Assembly (NCBI RefSeq): GCF_900109915.1
Contig: NZ_FOBU01000002.1
Span: forward strand, 575,170 to 639,169
Source: Luteibacter sp. UNCMF331Sha3.1
Lineage (GTDB): Bacteria > Pseudomonadota > Gammaproteobacteria > Xanthomonadales > Rhodanobacteraceae
DNA length: 64,000 bases
Direction: 5' to 3'
Every line of letters starts with the position of its first letter. The first letter of the stretch is position 1. A program made the translations under genes and the position numbers. The notes beneath the pieces were generated by a model that saw only the letters and a list, made by a program, of their open reading frames with translations, was not told the origin of the DNA and made no database searches. Positions 33,795 through 43,332 of this stretch are shown in pieces.

Positions 33795-36700
33795 GCCACG
33801 ACGTGCATCCGCTGCAACCGCTGGCCATGCCGCTGGACGGCGTGCGCCTGATCGAGGCGAGTGCCGGCACCGGCAAGACATGGACCATCGCCGCGCTCTA
33901 CGTTCGCGCGATGCTGGGCCACGGCATGCCGCAGCCGTTGCTCCCGCCGCAGGTGCTCGTCGTCACGTTCACCGAGGCCGCCACGCAGGAACTCCGCGAG
34001 CGCATCCGCGCGCGCCTCGTCGACGCCGCGCGCGCGTTTCGCGCGGGCAGGGCGGGGGAGCCGTTCCTCGACGACCTCATGGCGGCGTATCCGTCGGACG
34101 AGCGCGCGTCGTGCGCGCGACGGCTCGAACTCGCCGCCCAGTGGATGGACGAGGCCGCGGTCTTCACGATCCACGGCTGGAGCCAGCGCATGCTCACGCA
34201 GCACGCGTTCGGCAGCGGCCACGCGTTCGCGCAGACGCTGGAGCCCGACGAGAGCGAACTGCTGGCCGAATGCGTGCGCGACTACTGGCGCCAGGCGTTC
34301 TATCCGCTCGACGAAGCCCGGCTCGCGCCTATCCTCGAGGAATGGCGCACGCCCGACGCCTTGCTCCGCGCGTTGCGTCCCTTGCTCGGCGGCGGCGAGA
34401 CCACGTTGCGCGTCAACGGCGACGTGCTGCCCGACGAGGTCGACCTCGCCGGCACGCTGGAGGGTCGCGCGGCGTGGGACGAGGAAGCGGCGGCGCGCCT
34501 CTCGGCGGCCGCGGCGGCGTGGGGCGACGATCTTGCCCGTATCGAACCGCTGCTCCTGGACGCGGTTCGCGAGAAGGTGCTGCACAACGGCTGGTACAAG
34601 CCGGATCGCATACCGGCCGACCTCGCGGCGATGCGTCGCTGGGCGGCGACCGGTGACGCCGCCGGCTTCGACATCGCCCGGTATGCAACGGCGCGGCTGG
34701 CCAAGGCCACCGGCAAGGGCAAGACGCCGCCGAGCCACCCCGCGTTCGGCGCGATCGACCACTGGCAGGCGTGGCAGGCGGGCAAGGTCGCCGTGCGCCA
34801 CGTGGTGCTGGCCGATGCGCTGGGCTGGGTGCGCGACCGCTTCGCCACGCAGAAGCGACGCCGTGCGCAGATCGGTTTCGACGACCTGCTGCTGCGTCTG
34901 GATCGCGCGCTCGCGTCGCCGTCGGGTCCCGACCTGGCGGAGACGATTCGCCGGCAGTATCCCCTGGCTCTCATCGACGAATTCCAGGACACCGACCCGC
35001 TGCAGTACCGCATCTTCCGCACCGTGTATTCGGACGCGCCGGAGGCGGGGCTGCTGCTGATCGGCGACCCGAAGCAGGCGATCTACGCGTTCCGCGGCGC
35101 CGATATCCACACCTACCTCGCCGCCCGTCGCGAGGCGCTGCCGCCGCATTACAGTCTCGACACCAACCATCGCTCCAGCGCGGGCATGGTGGCGGCGGTC
35201 AATGGCCTGTTCGGACGGGCCGAGACGCATGCGACGGGCGCGTTCCACTTCGACGAGCGCGGTCTGCCGTTCGTACCGGTGCAGGCGCGCGGACGCGCGG
35301 AGGTCTTCACGGTGGACGGCGCGCCGCAGCCCGCGATGCAGCTCTGGCTGCTCGACGACGAGGCGCCGGTCGGCGTACGCATGTATCGCGAGCAGATGGC
35401 GGGCGCGAGCGCGGCGCACATCGTGGACCTCCTGCAGGCCGCCGATCGCGGAGCGTGTGGATTCACGTCGCCCGACGGCGCGTTCGTGCCGCTGAAGCCG
35501 GCCGATATCGCCATCCTGGTCCGCAGCCACAACGAGGCATCGGAGATCCGTGCCGCGCTTGCCGCGCGCAAGGTGCGCAGCGTGTTTCTGTCCGATCGCG
35601 ACTCCGTGCTCGAAAGCATCGAGGCGCACGACATGCTGCTCTGGCTGCGCGCGGTGGCCGAGCCGTCGTCCGACGGCGCGATGCGCGCCGCGCTCGCCAC
35701 GCGCAGCCTCGATCTCGGCTATGGCGAGCTGGAACGTCTCAACGTCGACGAACGTCATTGGGAGCGCCGCGGTCAGCAGCTCTTCGAACTCCGCGACGTA
35801 TGGCGTCGCGGCGGCGTGCTGGCGATGCTGCACCGTTTCCTGCACGTGTTCGACCTGCCGGCGCGACTGCTCGCGGCGTCGGGCGGCGAGCGCACGCTGA
35901 CCAACCTGCTGCACCTCGCCGAACTGCTGCAGCAGGCCGCATCGCGCATCGAAGGCGAACAGGCGCTGATCCGCCACCTCGGCGAGCGCATCGTCGACGT
36001 GGCGAGCCATCATGGCGACGACCAGATCGTGCGCCTCGAGAGCGACGACGACCTCGTCAAGGTCGTCACCATCCACAAGTCGAAGGGCCTGGAGTATCCG
36101 CTCGTCTTCCTGCCATTCGCCTGCGCATCCGGCGGCACCCGCGGCGGCCATGGCTATCGTTATCACGACGGCGACGGCGCTCAGCTCGAACTGCTGCCGG
36201 CGAGCCACGACGACGCCGGCGACGCGGTGCGCGAGGCGAAGGACGCCGCGGACCGCGCCGCGCTACAGGAAGACCTGCGCCTGCTCTACGTCGCGCTGAC
36301 CCGTTCGCGGCACGCGTGCTGGGTGGGCGTCGCTCCCGTCTGCCATAACCCGGCGAAGAAGCCGCAGATCCATCGCGGCGCGTTCGGGCATCTTCTCGCG
36401 GGTGGCGCCGAGATCGACAACGGTGCGATCGAAGGACTCTTGCGCGACCTCGCGCGAGAGCACCCCGCGATCGCCGTCGACTACATGCCCGCGCCGCACG
36501 ACGCCACGTACGCGCCGACGCGGCGCGACGAGGCGCCCCGTGCCGCGCGGGAGCCCCGGATTGCACGTGCCGCGCCGTGGTGGATCGCCAGCTACAGCGC
36601 GTTGCGCCATGCCGACGACGCCGCACCGGCGCCCGAGACCGCCACGGACGACGTCATCGTGGAGTACGCCGCGGAGCCGGCGACGGTGCCGGTCGATGCC

Positions 36701-37444
36701 GCCAGCATTCATGGGTTCGAGCGCGGCGCCGAACCGGGCACCTTCCTGCACGACCTGCTGGAATGGATCGCCGAGGAAGGCTTCGCCACCATCGCGGCCC
36801 ACCCGGAGCGCCTCCGCGACACCGTGGCGCGGCGCTGCGAGCGCCGCGGCTGGGAGCGCTACATCGACATGCTGACGGCGTGGCTGCAGGTGCTGCTGCG
36901 CACCCCGCTGTCGTTGCCCGACGGGCGCACGTTCGCGCTGGCGGCGCTCGACGATCCGTCGCGCTACCGCGCCGAGCTCGAGTTCCTGTTCGAAGCGCGC
37001 GGCGTCGACACGCTCGCGCTCGACCGCATCGTCCGCGAGCACACGCTCGACGCCGCGCCGCGACCGCATCTCGCCGCGGATCGGGTCAACGGCATGCTCA
37101 AGGGATTCATCGATCTCATCGTCGAGCACGACGGGCGCTGGTACGTGGCCGACTACAAGTCCAACTGGCTCGGCAACGACGAGCAGGCGTACACGCCGGG
37201 CGCGATGCGCCGGTCGATCCTGGAGTCGCGTTACGAACTCCAGTACGCCCTGTACCTGCTCGCACTGCATCGCCAGTTGCGTGCGCGCCTCGGCGACGCC
37301 TACGACTACGACACGCATGTCGGCGGCGCGGTCTATCTCTACCTGCGCGGTGTCGACGGGCATGGCCACGGCGTGCACGCGGAGCGGCCGCCCAAAGCGA
37401 TGATCGACGCGCTCGACGCGTTGTTCGAAGGAGCGGCGGCATGA
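33791..37444 (+). CDS. recB: Exodeoxyribonuclease V subunit beta (RecB)
   Basis: 3'-5' helicase and nuclease subunit of RecBCD. The 1217 residues start just upstream of Walker A (ASAGTGKT, 23-30) and show helicase motifs VTFTEAATQELRERI, LIDEFQDTDPLQY, GDPKQAIYAFRGADI and VTIHKSKGLEYPLVFLP. The C-terminal nuclease keeps GFIDLIV (Asp1108) and Asp1121-Tyr-Lys1123. Length matches the E. coli protein. ATGA overlaps couple it to recC and recD. Confidence 0.96.
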   Translation: MSHDVHPLQPLAMPLDGVRLIEASAGTGKTWTIAALYVRAMLGHGMPQPLLPPQVLVVTFTEAATQELRERIRARLVDAARAFRAGRAGEPFLDDLMAAYPSDERASCARRLELAAQWMDEAAVFTIHGWSQRMLTQHAFGSGHAFAQTLEPDESELLAECVRDYWRQAFYPLDEARLAPILEEWRTPDALLRALRPLLGGGETTLRVNGDVLPDEVDLAGTLEGRAAWDEEAAARLSAAAAAWGDDLARIEPLLLDAVREKVLHNGWYKPDRIPADLAAMRRWAATGDAAGFDIARYATARLAKATGKGKTPPSHPAFGAIDHWQAWQAGKVAVRHVVLADALGWVRDRFATQKRRRAQIGFDDLLLRLDRALASPSGPDLAETIRRQYPLALIDEFQDTDPLQYRIFRTVYSDAPEAGLLLIGDPKQAIYAFRGADIHTYLAARREALPPHYSLDTNHRSSAGMVAAVNGLFGRAETHATGAFHFDERGLPFVPVQARGRAEVFTVDGAPQPAMQLWLLDDEAPVGVRMYREQMAGASAAHIVDLLQAADRGACGFTSPDGAFVPLKPADIAILVRSHNEASEIRAALAARKVRSVFLSDRDSVLESIEAHDMLLWLRAVAEPSSDGAMRAALATRSLDLGYGELERLNVDERHWERRGQQLFELRDVWRRGGVLAMLHRFLHVFDLPARLLAASGGERTLTNLLHLAELLQQAASRIEGEQALIRHLGERIVDVASHHGDDQIVRLESDDDLVKVVTIHKSKGLEYPLVFLPFACASGGTRGGHGYRYHDGDGAQLELLPASHDDAGDAVREAKDAADRAALQEDLRLLYVALTRSRHACWVGVAPVCHNPAKKPQIHRGAFGHLLAGGAEIDNGAIEGLLRDLAREHPAIAVDYMPAPHDATYAPTRRDEAPRAAREPRIARAAPWWIASYSALRHADDAAPAPETATDDVIVEYAAEPATVPVDAASIHGFERGAEPGTFLHDLLEWIAEEGFATIAAHPERLRDTVARRCERRGWERYIDMLTAWLQVLLRTPLSLPDGRTFALAALDDPSRYRAELEFLFEARGVDTLALDRIVREHTLDAAPRPHLAADRVNGMLKGFIDLIVEHDGRWYVADYKSNWLGNDEQAYTPGAMRRSILESRYELQYALYLLALHRQLRARLGDAYDYDTHVGGAVYLYLRGVDGHGHGVHAERPPKAMIDALDALFEGAAA

Positions 37445-39318
37445 CGGGCGACATCGGCGCGTGGCTGGATCAGGCGGTGGCCGATGGCCGCTTGCGTCGC
37501 GTGGACCGCGCGTTCGCGCGCTTCCTCGCGACGCTGGACGTCAATGGCGACCCCCGCGTATTGATGGCGGCGGCACTGGCGAGCCGGGAACTCGGCGAGG
37601 GCCATATCTGCGTCGACGTCCAGGCGCTCGGGCGCATCGAGCCGTCGCTGGCCGGCGCCGACGCCTGGCTCGGCGCGTCGCCGCTCGTGGCGGTGCCCGG
37701 TGGCGACGTCGCCGCGCCACTGGTCCTCGAGGCCGGCTGGCTCTACCTGCGACGTTTCTGGCGCGACGAGGCCAGCGTGGCCGCCGGCATCGCCGCGCGC
37801 CTCGACACGTTGCCGGTACCCGACGAGCTACGGCAGGAGCTGGACCGCCTCTTCGTGGCGGACGGCGACGGGCCCGACTGGCAGAAGATCGCCTGCGCGA
37901 TCGCCGTGCGCGGCTCGTTCGCGGTCATCACCGGCGGGCCGGGCACGGGCAAGACGACCACGGTGGTTCGCTTGCTCGGGCTGTTGCAGATTCTCGCGCT
38001 GCGCAGCGGTGCGCCCCGTCTGCGCGTTCGCCTCGCCGCGCCGACCGGAAAAGCGGCGGCGCGACTCAACGCATCCATCGCCGGGCAGATCGAGCGACTC
38101 GACGTCGACGACGCGATCAAGCAGGCGATTCCCGCGGAGGTGACCACGCTCCATCGTCTCCTGGGCAGCCGGCCCGACAGCCGCGCCTTCCGGCACGATC
38201 GCGACAACCCGCTGCACCTGGACGTGCTGGTCATCGACGAAGCCTCGATGATCGACCTGGAGATGATGGCGGCCACGCTCGATGCGCTGCCGCCGGGTGC
38301 GCGGCTCGTGCTGCTGGGCGACAAGGATCAGCTCTCGTCGGTGGAGGCCGGCGCGGTGCTCGGCGACCTGTGCGCCAGGGCGGATCGAGGGCATTACGAC
38401 GACGCCATGCGCGACTGGCTGGTCCGTACCTGTGACGTCGACGTGTCGCCGTGGGTCGACGGTGCCGGTGCGCGCGGGCTCGACCAGCACGTCGTGATGC
38501 TGCGGCGCAGCCGCCGCTTCGGCAGCGACAGCGGCATCGGTGCGCTGGCCGCGGCGATCAACGCCGGCGACGTCGCGTCCGTGCGTCAGGTGTTCGAGCG
38601 CGCACCGGCCGACATCGCCGCGATGCCCGGCACACCGGCCGGCATCGCCACGCTCGCCATCGATGGACGAGGCGACGCGCCGGGTTACGCGCACTACCTG
38701 CGGACTATCGAAGCCACGCGTCCCGCGGCCGATGCGCCCGACGAGGCGTTCTCGGCGTGGGGTGCGGCTTCGCTGCGCGCGTACGCCCGCTTCCAGCTGC
38801 TGTGCGCCGTTCGCCATGGCGAGGCCGGGGTGGAGAAGCAGAATGCGCGCATCGCGCAGGGCCTGCTCGATCGCGGCCTGATCGACGGCGTCGACGGCTG
38901 GTACGAGGGGCGGCCCGTGATGGTCACGCGCAACGACTACGCGCTCGGCCTGATGAATGGCGACGTCGGCGTGGCGCTGTGGATCCGGGACGGGCAGGGC
39001 GCCATGGCGTTGCGCGTCGCGTTCTCCGTGATGGACGAAGGCGGCGGCGAGCGCATCCGCTTCGTGGTGCCCAGTCGGCTCGCGGCCGTGGAAACCGTCT
39101 ACGCGATGACCGTGCACAAATCGCAGGGCTCGGAGTTCGAACACACGGCGCTCGCTCTGCCCCCGGAGCCATCGCCGGTGCTGACACGCGAGCTCGTCTA
39201 CACGGGTGTGACCCGCGCCCGCAGCCATTTCACGCTGCTGGCCGCGGCGGACATCCTGGGCTACGCGGTGCAGAGGAAGACGCAGCGCGCCTCCGGGTTG
39301 CTGCGTCGCCTGCTCTGA
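37441..39318 (+). CDS. recD: Exodeoxyribonuclease V subunit alpha (RecD)
   Basis: 5'-3' helicase subunit of RecBCD. The 625 residues include Walker A GGPGTGKTTT (165-174), LAAPTGKAAARL, DVLVIDEASMIDLEMM, LLGDKDQLSSVEAGAVLGDL and the C-terminal AMTVHKSQGSEFEHTAL and YTGVTRARSHFTLL. It starts inside the recB stop. The C-B-D order without ptrA between recC and recB differs from E. coli, which is common outside the enterics. Confidence 0.96.
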   Translation: MTGDIGAWLDQAVADGRLRRVDRAFARFLATLDVNGDPRVLMAAALASRELGEGHICVDVQALGRIEPSLAGADAWLGASPLVAVPGGDVAAPLVLEAGWLYLRRFWRDEASVAAGIAARLDTLPVPDELRQELDRLFVADGDGPDWQKIACAIAVRGSFAVITGGPGTGKTTTVVRLLGLLQILALRSGAPRLRVRLAAPTGKAAARLNASIAGQIERLDVDDAIKQAIPAEVTTLHRLLGSRPDSRAFRHDRDNPLHLDVLVIDEASMIDLEMMAATLDALPPGARLVLLGDKDQLSSVEAGAVLGDLCARADRGHYDDAMRDWLVRTCDVDVSPWVDGAGARGLDQHVVMLRRSRRFGSDSGIGALAAAINAGDVASVRQVFERAPADIAAMPGTPAGIATLAIDGRGDAPGYAHYLRTIEATRPAADAPDEAFSAWGAASLRAYARFQLLCAVRHGEAGVEKQNARIAQGLLDRGLIDGVDGWYEGRPVMVTRNDYALGLMNGDVGVALWIRDGQGAMALRVAFSVMDEGGGERIRFVVPSRLAAVETVYAMTVHKSQGSEFEHTALALPPEPSPVLTRELVYTGVTRARSHFTLLAAADILGYAVQRKTQRASGLLRRLL

Positions 39319-39321
39319 CCG

Positions 39322-39388
39322 GTGGGAGCCAGCCTGCTGGCGATGGGAGCTTGCGGGATCGCCTGTTCGCCAGCAGGCTGGCTTCCAC
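39322..39388. repeat. Family A palindrome, full length
   Basis: GTGGGAGCCAGCCTGCTGGCGATGGG...TTCGCCAGCAGGCTGGCTTCCAC between the convergent ends of recD and the epimerase gene. Confidence 0.8.
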
Positions 39389-39424
39389 CCCTCCGGCGGG
39401 CCGGATTCCGCGTGCGCGACGAAT

Positions 39425-40435
39425 TCAGCGCTGACCGTAAAAATCCCTGTACCACGCCGCGAACTTCCGCAGCCCCTCGTCGATCGACGTCGACGGCGCG
39501 TAATCCACATCCCGTCTCAGCGCCGACACGTCCGCCCACGTGTCGGGCACGTCGCCAGGCTGCATCGGGAGCAGGTTCTTCTCCGCGCTTCGACCGAGGT
39601 GCTTCTCGAGTGTCGCGATGAAGTCGAGCAGTTGCACGGGCTCGTCGTTGCCGATGTTGTACACGCGATAGGGCGCGGCCGACGTGCCCGGATTCGGCGA
39701 CACGGGGTCGTACGCCGGATCGGGCGTCGCCGGATGATCGAGCGTGCGGACGACGCCCTCGACGATGTCGTCGATGTACGTGAAGTCGCGGCTGTGATTG
39801 CCGTGGTTGTACACGTCGATCGGCTCGCCCCGCAGGATGCGGCTGGCGAAGAGGAAGGGCGACATGTCCGGTCGGCCCCACGGCCCGTAGACCGTGAAGA
39901 AGCGCAGCCCCGTGGTCGGGATGCCGAAGAGATGGCTGTAGGTGTGCGCCATCAGCTCGTTCGACTTCTTCGTCGCGGCGTAGAGGCTCACCGGGTGATC
40001 GACGGCATCGTCCACGGCGAACGGCATCTTCCGGTTCGCGCCATAGACGGAGCTCGACGAGGCGTAGACCAGGTGCTCCACGCGATGCTGCCGGCAGGCC
40101 TCCAGGATGTTCACGAAGCCCACGAGGTTGCTCTGCACGTAGGCGTGCGGATGCGTCAGCGAGTAACGCACGCCGGCCTGAGCGGCGAGATGCACGACGC
40201 GATCGGGGGCGAAGTCGGCGAATGCCCGGTTCACCGCGGCCTGGTCGGCGAGGTCCTCGCGCCAATGGGTGTACGCCGGGTGGTCCGCGAAGCGGGCCAG
40301 ACGCGCCTCTTTGAGCGACGGGTCGTAATAGTCGTTGTGGTTGTCGAAGCCCAGCACCGTGTCGCCGCGGGCGAGCAGGCGCTCGGTGAGGGCAGAGCCG
40401 ACGAAGCCGGCGCTGCCGGTAACCAGAATGCGCAT
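39425..40435 (-). CDS. NAD-dependent epimerase, UDP-glucuronate 4-epimerase type
   Basis: Extended SDR of 336 residues. N-terminal ILVTGSAGFVGSALTERLL binds NAD; FDNHNDYYDPSLKEARL and VVHLAAQAGVRYSL are typical of UDP-glucuronate 4-epimerases (CapI/LspL group); the catalytic pair is in LYAATKKSNELMAH. FFTVYGPWGRPDM and FTYIDDIVEGVVR follow. It would supply UDP-galacturonate for surface polysaccharide (family knowledge); no polysaccharide cluster is in the window. The upstream sequence is pyrimidine-rich with no visible Shine-Dalgarno. Divergent from thrS. Confidence 0.88.
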   Translation of the reverse strand: MRILVTGSAGFVGSALTERLLARGDTVLGFDNHNDYYDPSLKEARLARFADHPAYTHWREDLADQAAVNRAFADFAPDRVVHLAAQAGVRYSLTHPHAYVQSNLVGFVNILEACRQHRVEHLVYASSSSVYGANRKMPFAVDDAVDHPVSLYAATKKSNELMAHTYSHLFGIPTTGLRFFTVYGPWGRPDMSPFLFASRILRGEPIDVYNHGNHSRDFTYIDDIVEGVVRTLDHPATPDPAYDPVSPNPGTSAAPYRVYNIGNDEPVQLLDFIATLEKHLGRSAEKNLLPMQPGDVPDTWADVSALRRDVDYAPSTSIDEGLRKFAAWYRDFYGQR

Positions 40436-40486
40436 AGGGGAGGGGTCTGCGAGCGGAACGGACGCACAGTGTAACGGACCCCTTTA

Positions 40487-40513
40487 TTGACACGCGGGCA
40501 GCCCTGATCTAAT
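40487..40513 (+). promoter_or_regulatory. Promoter of the thrS transcript
   Basis: Perfect -35 TTGACA (40487-40492) with TCTAAT (40508-40513) as -10, spacer 15. A start near 40520 gives a leader of about 150 bases before thrS. The nearest upstream gene is divergent, so a plus-strand promoter must lie here. Confidence 0.6.
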
Positions 40514-40571
40514 TTCCGACCGATAACCACGAACGAAGGTGGCCCGCGGCAACGCTGGCCGAGTGTGCGAC

Positions 40572-40598
40572 ATGCGGACTACGCGCTTCCCAACCTGA
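40572..40598 (+). CDS. Putative thrS leader peptide, MRTTRFPT
   Basis: Eight-codon frame ATG-CGG-ACT-ACG-CGC-TTC-CCA-ACC-TGA; three of eight codons are threonine. It lies between the thrS promoter and an intrinsic terminator. The Shine-Dalgarno is weak (GAG, about eight bases upstream). By analogy with amino-acid leader peptides such as pheM, ribosome stalling at Thr codons could favour an alternative pairing: CTTCG (40612-40616) with CGAAG (40624-40628) uses bases of the terminator's left arm. Not experimentally supported; a chance frame cannot be excluded. Confidence 0.45.
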   Translation: MRTTRFPT

Positions 40599-40625
40599 GC
40601 CCCCGCCACGTCTTCGTCATCTTCG

Positions 40626-40651
40626 AAGGGCGCACGGCGCCCTTTTTGTTT
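40626..40651 (+). terminator. Intrinsic terminator in thrS leader (candidate attenuator)
   Basis: Eight-base stem AAGGGCGC/GCGCCCTT with a three-base loop and TTTTTGTTT tail, ending 18 bases before the thrS ATG. Because the preceding gene reads the other way, it can only act on the thrS transcript itself. Confidence 0.75.
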
Positions 40652-40668
40652 GTCCGGAACCCCCTTTC

Positions 40669-42570
40669 ATGATCCAGATCACGCTACCCGACGGCAGCCA
40701 GCGCCCGTTCGAGCACCCCGTTTCCGTGCAGGACGTGGCCGCGTCCATCGGCGCCGGCCTCGCCAAGGCCACCCTCGCCGGCAAGGTCGACGGCAAGCTG
40801 GTGGATGCCAGCTTCACGATCGATCGCGACGCCGCGCTCGAGATCGTCACCGACAAGAGCCCCGAGGCGCTGGATATCCTTCGCCACTCGACGGCCCACC
40901 TGCTGGGCCAGGCCGTGCAGCGCCTCTTCCCCGGCGCGCAGGTCACGATCGGTCCGGTGGTCGAGAACGGCTTCTATTACGACTTCGCCTACGAGCGCCC
41001 GTTCACGCCCGACGATCTCGGTGCCATCCAGGCCGAGATGGAAAAGATCGTGGCGGAAGGCATTCCCGTCACGCGCTCGGTGAAGACGCGCGACGAGGCG
41101 ATCCGCTTTTTCCGCGACATGGGCGAGGAGTACAAGGCGCAGATCATCGAGAGCATCCCCGCGAACGAGGAACTGTCGCTGTATACGCAGGGCGAGTTCA
41201 CCGACCTGTGCCGCGGCCCCCATGTGGCCAACACGAACAAGCTGCGCGCGTTCCGGCTGATGAAGGTCGCGGGCGCCTACTGGCGCGGCGATTCCAACAA
41301 CGAGATGCTGACGCGCATCTACGGCACGTCGTGGCTGAACGACAAGGACCTCAAGGCCTACCTGCACCAGCTGGAAGAAGCCGAAAAGCGCGATCACCGT
41401 CGCATCGGCAAGCAGCTCGACCTCTTCCACATGCAGGAAGAGGCCCCGGGCATGGTGTTCTGGCACCCGAAGGGCTGGTCGATCTGGCAGGCCGTCGAGC
41501 AGTACGTCCGTGGCGTGTACCGCAAGAGCGGCTACCAGGAAGTGCGCGGCCCGCAGATCATGGACGTCAGCCTGTGGAAGAAGTCCGGCCACTGGGACAA
41601 CTATCAGGAAAACATGTTCTTCACCGAGTCGGAGAAGCGCACGTACGCCCTGAAGCCCATGAACTGCCCGGGCCACGTGCAGATCTTCAACACGAGCCTG
41701 CACAGCTACCGCGACCTTCCGGTCCGCTACGGCGAGTTCGGCGGCTGCCACCGCAACGAGCCCTCGGGCGCACTGCACGGCATCATGCGCGTGCGCGCCT
41801 TCACCCAGGACGACGGCCACATCTTCTGCACCCCGGCCCAGATCGAGGGCGAAGTCGCCGCGTTCCACGGCCAGGCCATGAAGGTGTACGAGGATTTCGG
41901 CTTCTCGGACATCGCGATGAAGATCGCCCTGCGTCCGGACAAGCGCATCGGTTCCGACGAGGTCTGGGACAAGGCCGAGCACGCCCTGCGGGCGGCCCTG
42001 TCGGCGGCGGGCGTCGAATGGGAGGAGCTGCCGGGCGAGGGCGCCTTCTACGGTCCGAAGATCGAGTACCACATGAAGGATTCCATCGGTCGCGCCTGGC
42101 AGGTGGGTACGATGCAGGTCGACTTCATGATGCCCGAGCGCCTGGGCGCCGAGTACGTGGACGAGAACAGCCAGCGCCAGCACCCGGTCATGCTGCACCG
42201 GGCGATCGTGGGGTCGATGGAGCGTTTCATCGGTATCCTGATCGAGCACCACGCCGGCTTGCTTCCGACCTGGCTCGCCCCCATTCAGGCGGTGGCGTTC
42301 AGCATTACGGACGCCCAGGCCGATTACGTGCAAGACGTCACGCAAGCCCTTGTAGGAAAAGGCTTCAGGGTGCAGGCCGATTTGCGCAACGAAAAAGTCG
42401 GATATAAAATCCGCGAGCATACGTTGCAGAAGGTCCCTTATCTGATCGTGGTCGGCGACCGCGAGAAGGAAACGGGTACCATTTCCGTACGTACCCGCGG
42501 CGGCGAAGACCTCGGCACCATGCCGGTGGCACAGTTCGTCGAACGTTTGGAAGCCGAGACCCGCCGCTAG
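40669..42570 (+). CDS. thrS: Threonyl-tRNA synthetase
   Basis: Class II synthetase charging tRNA-Thr. The 633 residues show an N-terminal TGS domain (about 1-62), the SAD editing domain with [18 protein letters not shown] and the DLCRGPHV motif, the catalytic core (motif 2 [20 protein letters not shown]; motif 3 [15 protein letters not shown]) and an anticodon-binding C-terminus. Head of the translation block thrS-infC-rpmI-rplT-pheST-ihfA. Expression is probably controlled by the leader terminator. Confidence 0.97.
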   Translation: MIQITLPDGSQRPFEHPVSVQDVAASIGAGLAKATLAGKVDGKLVDASFTIDRDAALEIVTDKSPEALDILRHSTAHLLGQAVQRLFPGAQVTIGPVVENGFYYDFAYERPFTPDDLGAIQAEMEKIVAEGIPVTRSVKTRDEAIRFFRDMGEEYKAQIIESIPANEELSLYTQGEFTDLCRGPHVANTNKLRAFRLMKVAGAYWRGDSNNEMLTRIYGTSWLNDKDLKAYLHQLEEAEKRDHRRIGKQLDLFHMQEEAPGMVFWHPKGWSIWQAVEQYVRGVYRKSGYQEVRGPQIMDVSLWKKSGHWDNYQENMFFTESEKRTYALKPMNCPGHVQIFNTSLHSYRDLPVRYGEFGGCHRNEPSGALHGIMRVRAFTQDDGHIFCTPAQIEGEVAAFHGQAMKVYEDFGFSDIAMKIALRPDKRIGSDEVWDKAEHALRAALSAAGVEWEELPGEGAFYGPKIEYHMKDSIGRAWQVGTMQVDFMMPERLGAEYVDENSQRQHPVMLHRAIVGSMERFIGILIEHHAGLLPTWLAPIQAVAFSITDAQADYVQDVTQALVGKGFRVQADLRNEKVGYKIREHTLQKVPYLIVVGDREKETGTISVRTRGGEDLGTMPVAQFVERLEAETRR

Positions 42571-42614
42571 GCCGCGGGTCCGGTATTGAGATCATTCTTC
42601 TGGAGGATAGCGGT

Positions 42615-43142
42615 ATCGCTACGACCGATAACAAGGGCAATCGCAAGAACACCGACATCCGCGTTCCGCGGGTTCGCGTGCTGGGCGCCGAAGGCGAGCA
42701 GATGGGCATCATGGACACCCGTGACGCCATCCGGGCCGCCGAAGAGCTCGGCATGGATCTCGTGGAGATCCAGCCGAACGGCGATCCGCCGGTCTGCAAG
42801 ATCATGGATTACGGCAAGTTCAAGTTCGAAGCCCAGAAGAAAGCCTCCGCTGCCAAGAAGAAGCAGAAGCAGGTCGAGATCAAGGAAGTGAAGTTCCGCC
42901 CCGTCACCGACGAGGGCGACTACCAAATCAAGCTGCGCAAGATGCGCGAGTTCCTCGAGGAAGGCGACAAGGTCAAGGTGACGATCCGCTTCCGCGGTCG
43001 CGAGATGTCCCATCAGGACCTCGGCCAGAACCTGGCCCGCCGGGTCCAGACGGATATCGGCGAAGACGGCGTGGTGGAGTCGTTCCCCCGCCTCGAAGGC
43101 CGCCAGATGGTCATGATGATCGGACCGAAGAAAAAGGTCTGA
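42615..43142 (+). CDS. infC: Translation initiation factor IF-3 with AUC start
   Basis: IF-3 blocks premature subunit joining and checks start-codon pairing. No ATG, GTG or TTG starts the full protein: the frame opens at ATC (42615), with GGAGG (42602-42606) eight bases before, giving 175 residues ([21 protein letters not shown]...). Shorter starts (GTG at 42678) would cut conserved N-terminal sequence. Non-canonical AUU/AUC starts on infC allow IF-3 to repress its own translation in other bacteria. Later motifs: [45 protein letters not shown]. It begins 44 bases after thrS. Confidence 0.93.
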   Translation: MATTDNKGNRKNTDIRVPRVRVLGAEGEQMGIMDTRDAIRAAEELGMDLVEIQPNGDPPVCKIMDYGKFKFEAQKKASAAKKKQKQVEIKEVKFRPVTDEGDYQIKLRKMREFLEEGDKVKVTIRFRGREMSHQDLGQNLARRVQTDIGEDGVVESFPRLEGRQMVMMIGPKKKV

Positions 43143-43150
43143 TCCTCCGG

Positions 43151-43175
43151 AAAAGGCGCCGCGAGGCGCCTTTTT
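43151..43175 (+). terminator. Intrinsic terminator after infC
   Basis: Ten-base stem AAAAGGCGCC/GGCGCCTTTT with loop GCGA and T-run, just after infC. It separates thrS-infC from rpmI-rplT, at least partly. Confidence 0.85.
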
Positions 43176-43189
43176 CCGTTTCCGGCGCC

Positions 43190-43218
43190 TACACACGGCC
43201 TTAATCTTCGTGTATCAT
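43190..43218 (+). promoter_or_regulatory. Candidate promoter of rpmI-rplT
   Basis: TACACA (43190-43195) and TATCAT (43213-43218), spacer 17, directly after the infC terminator. A start near 43225 gives a leader of about 108 bases. Confidence 0.5.
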
Positions 43219-43229
43219 CGCCGGCTCGG

Positions 43230-43324
43230 TCCGTATGGATGGGCCGAATCACCGTACCCGGCAGGATGGAAAGTGCAGGCCTTTCAGGGCTTTGCCGCCG
43301 GATCAGTCAGCAACCGAATACGGA
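43230..43324 (+). promoter_or_regulatory. rpmI-rplT leader with long-range pairing, possible L20 autoregulatory site
   Basis: TCCGTAT (43230-43236) is perfectly complementary to ATACGGA (43318-43324), which overlaps the rpmI Shine-Dalgarno (GGAG, 43322-43325). In E. coli, L20 represses rpmI-rplT through a long-range leader structure; an analogous role here is inference. Confidence 0.45.
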
Positions 43325-43332
43325 GCATTCCG

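Noticed and set aside
40516-40525. CCGATAA near the thrS promoter as a sigma-28 -10 box
   Set aside because: No TAAAG-type -35 element lies 11 bases upstream, and thrS is not a motility gene.
42678-43142. infC starting at the GTG at 42678
   Set aside because: This would remove 21 conserved N-terminal residues of IF-3 and leave the strong GGAGG at 42602 without a start.
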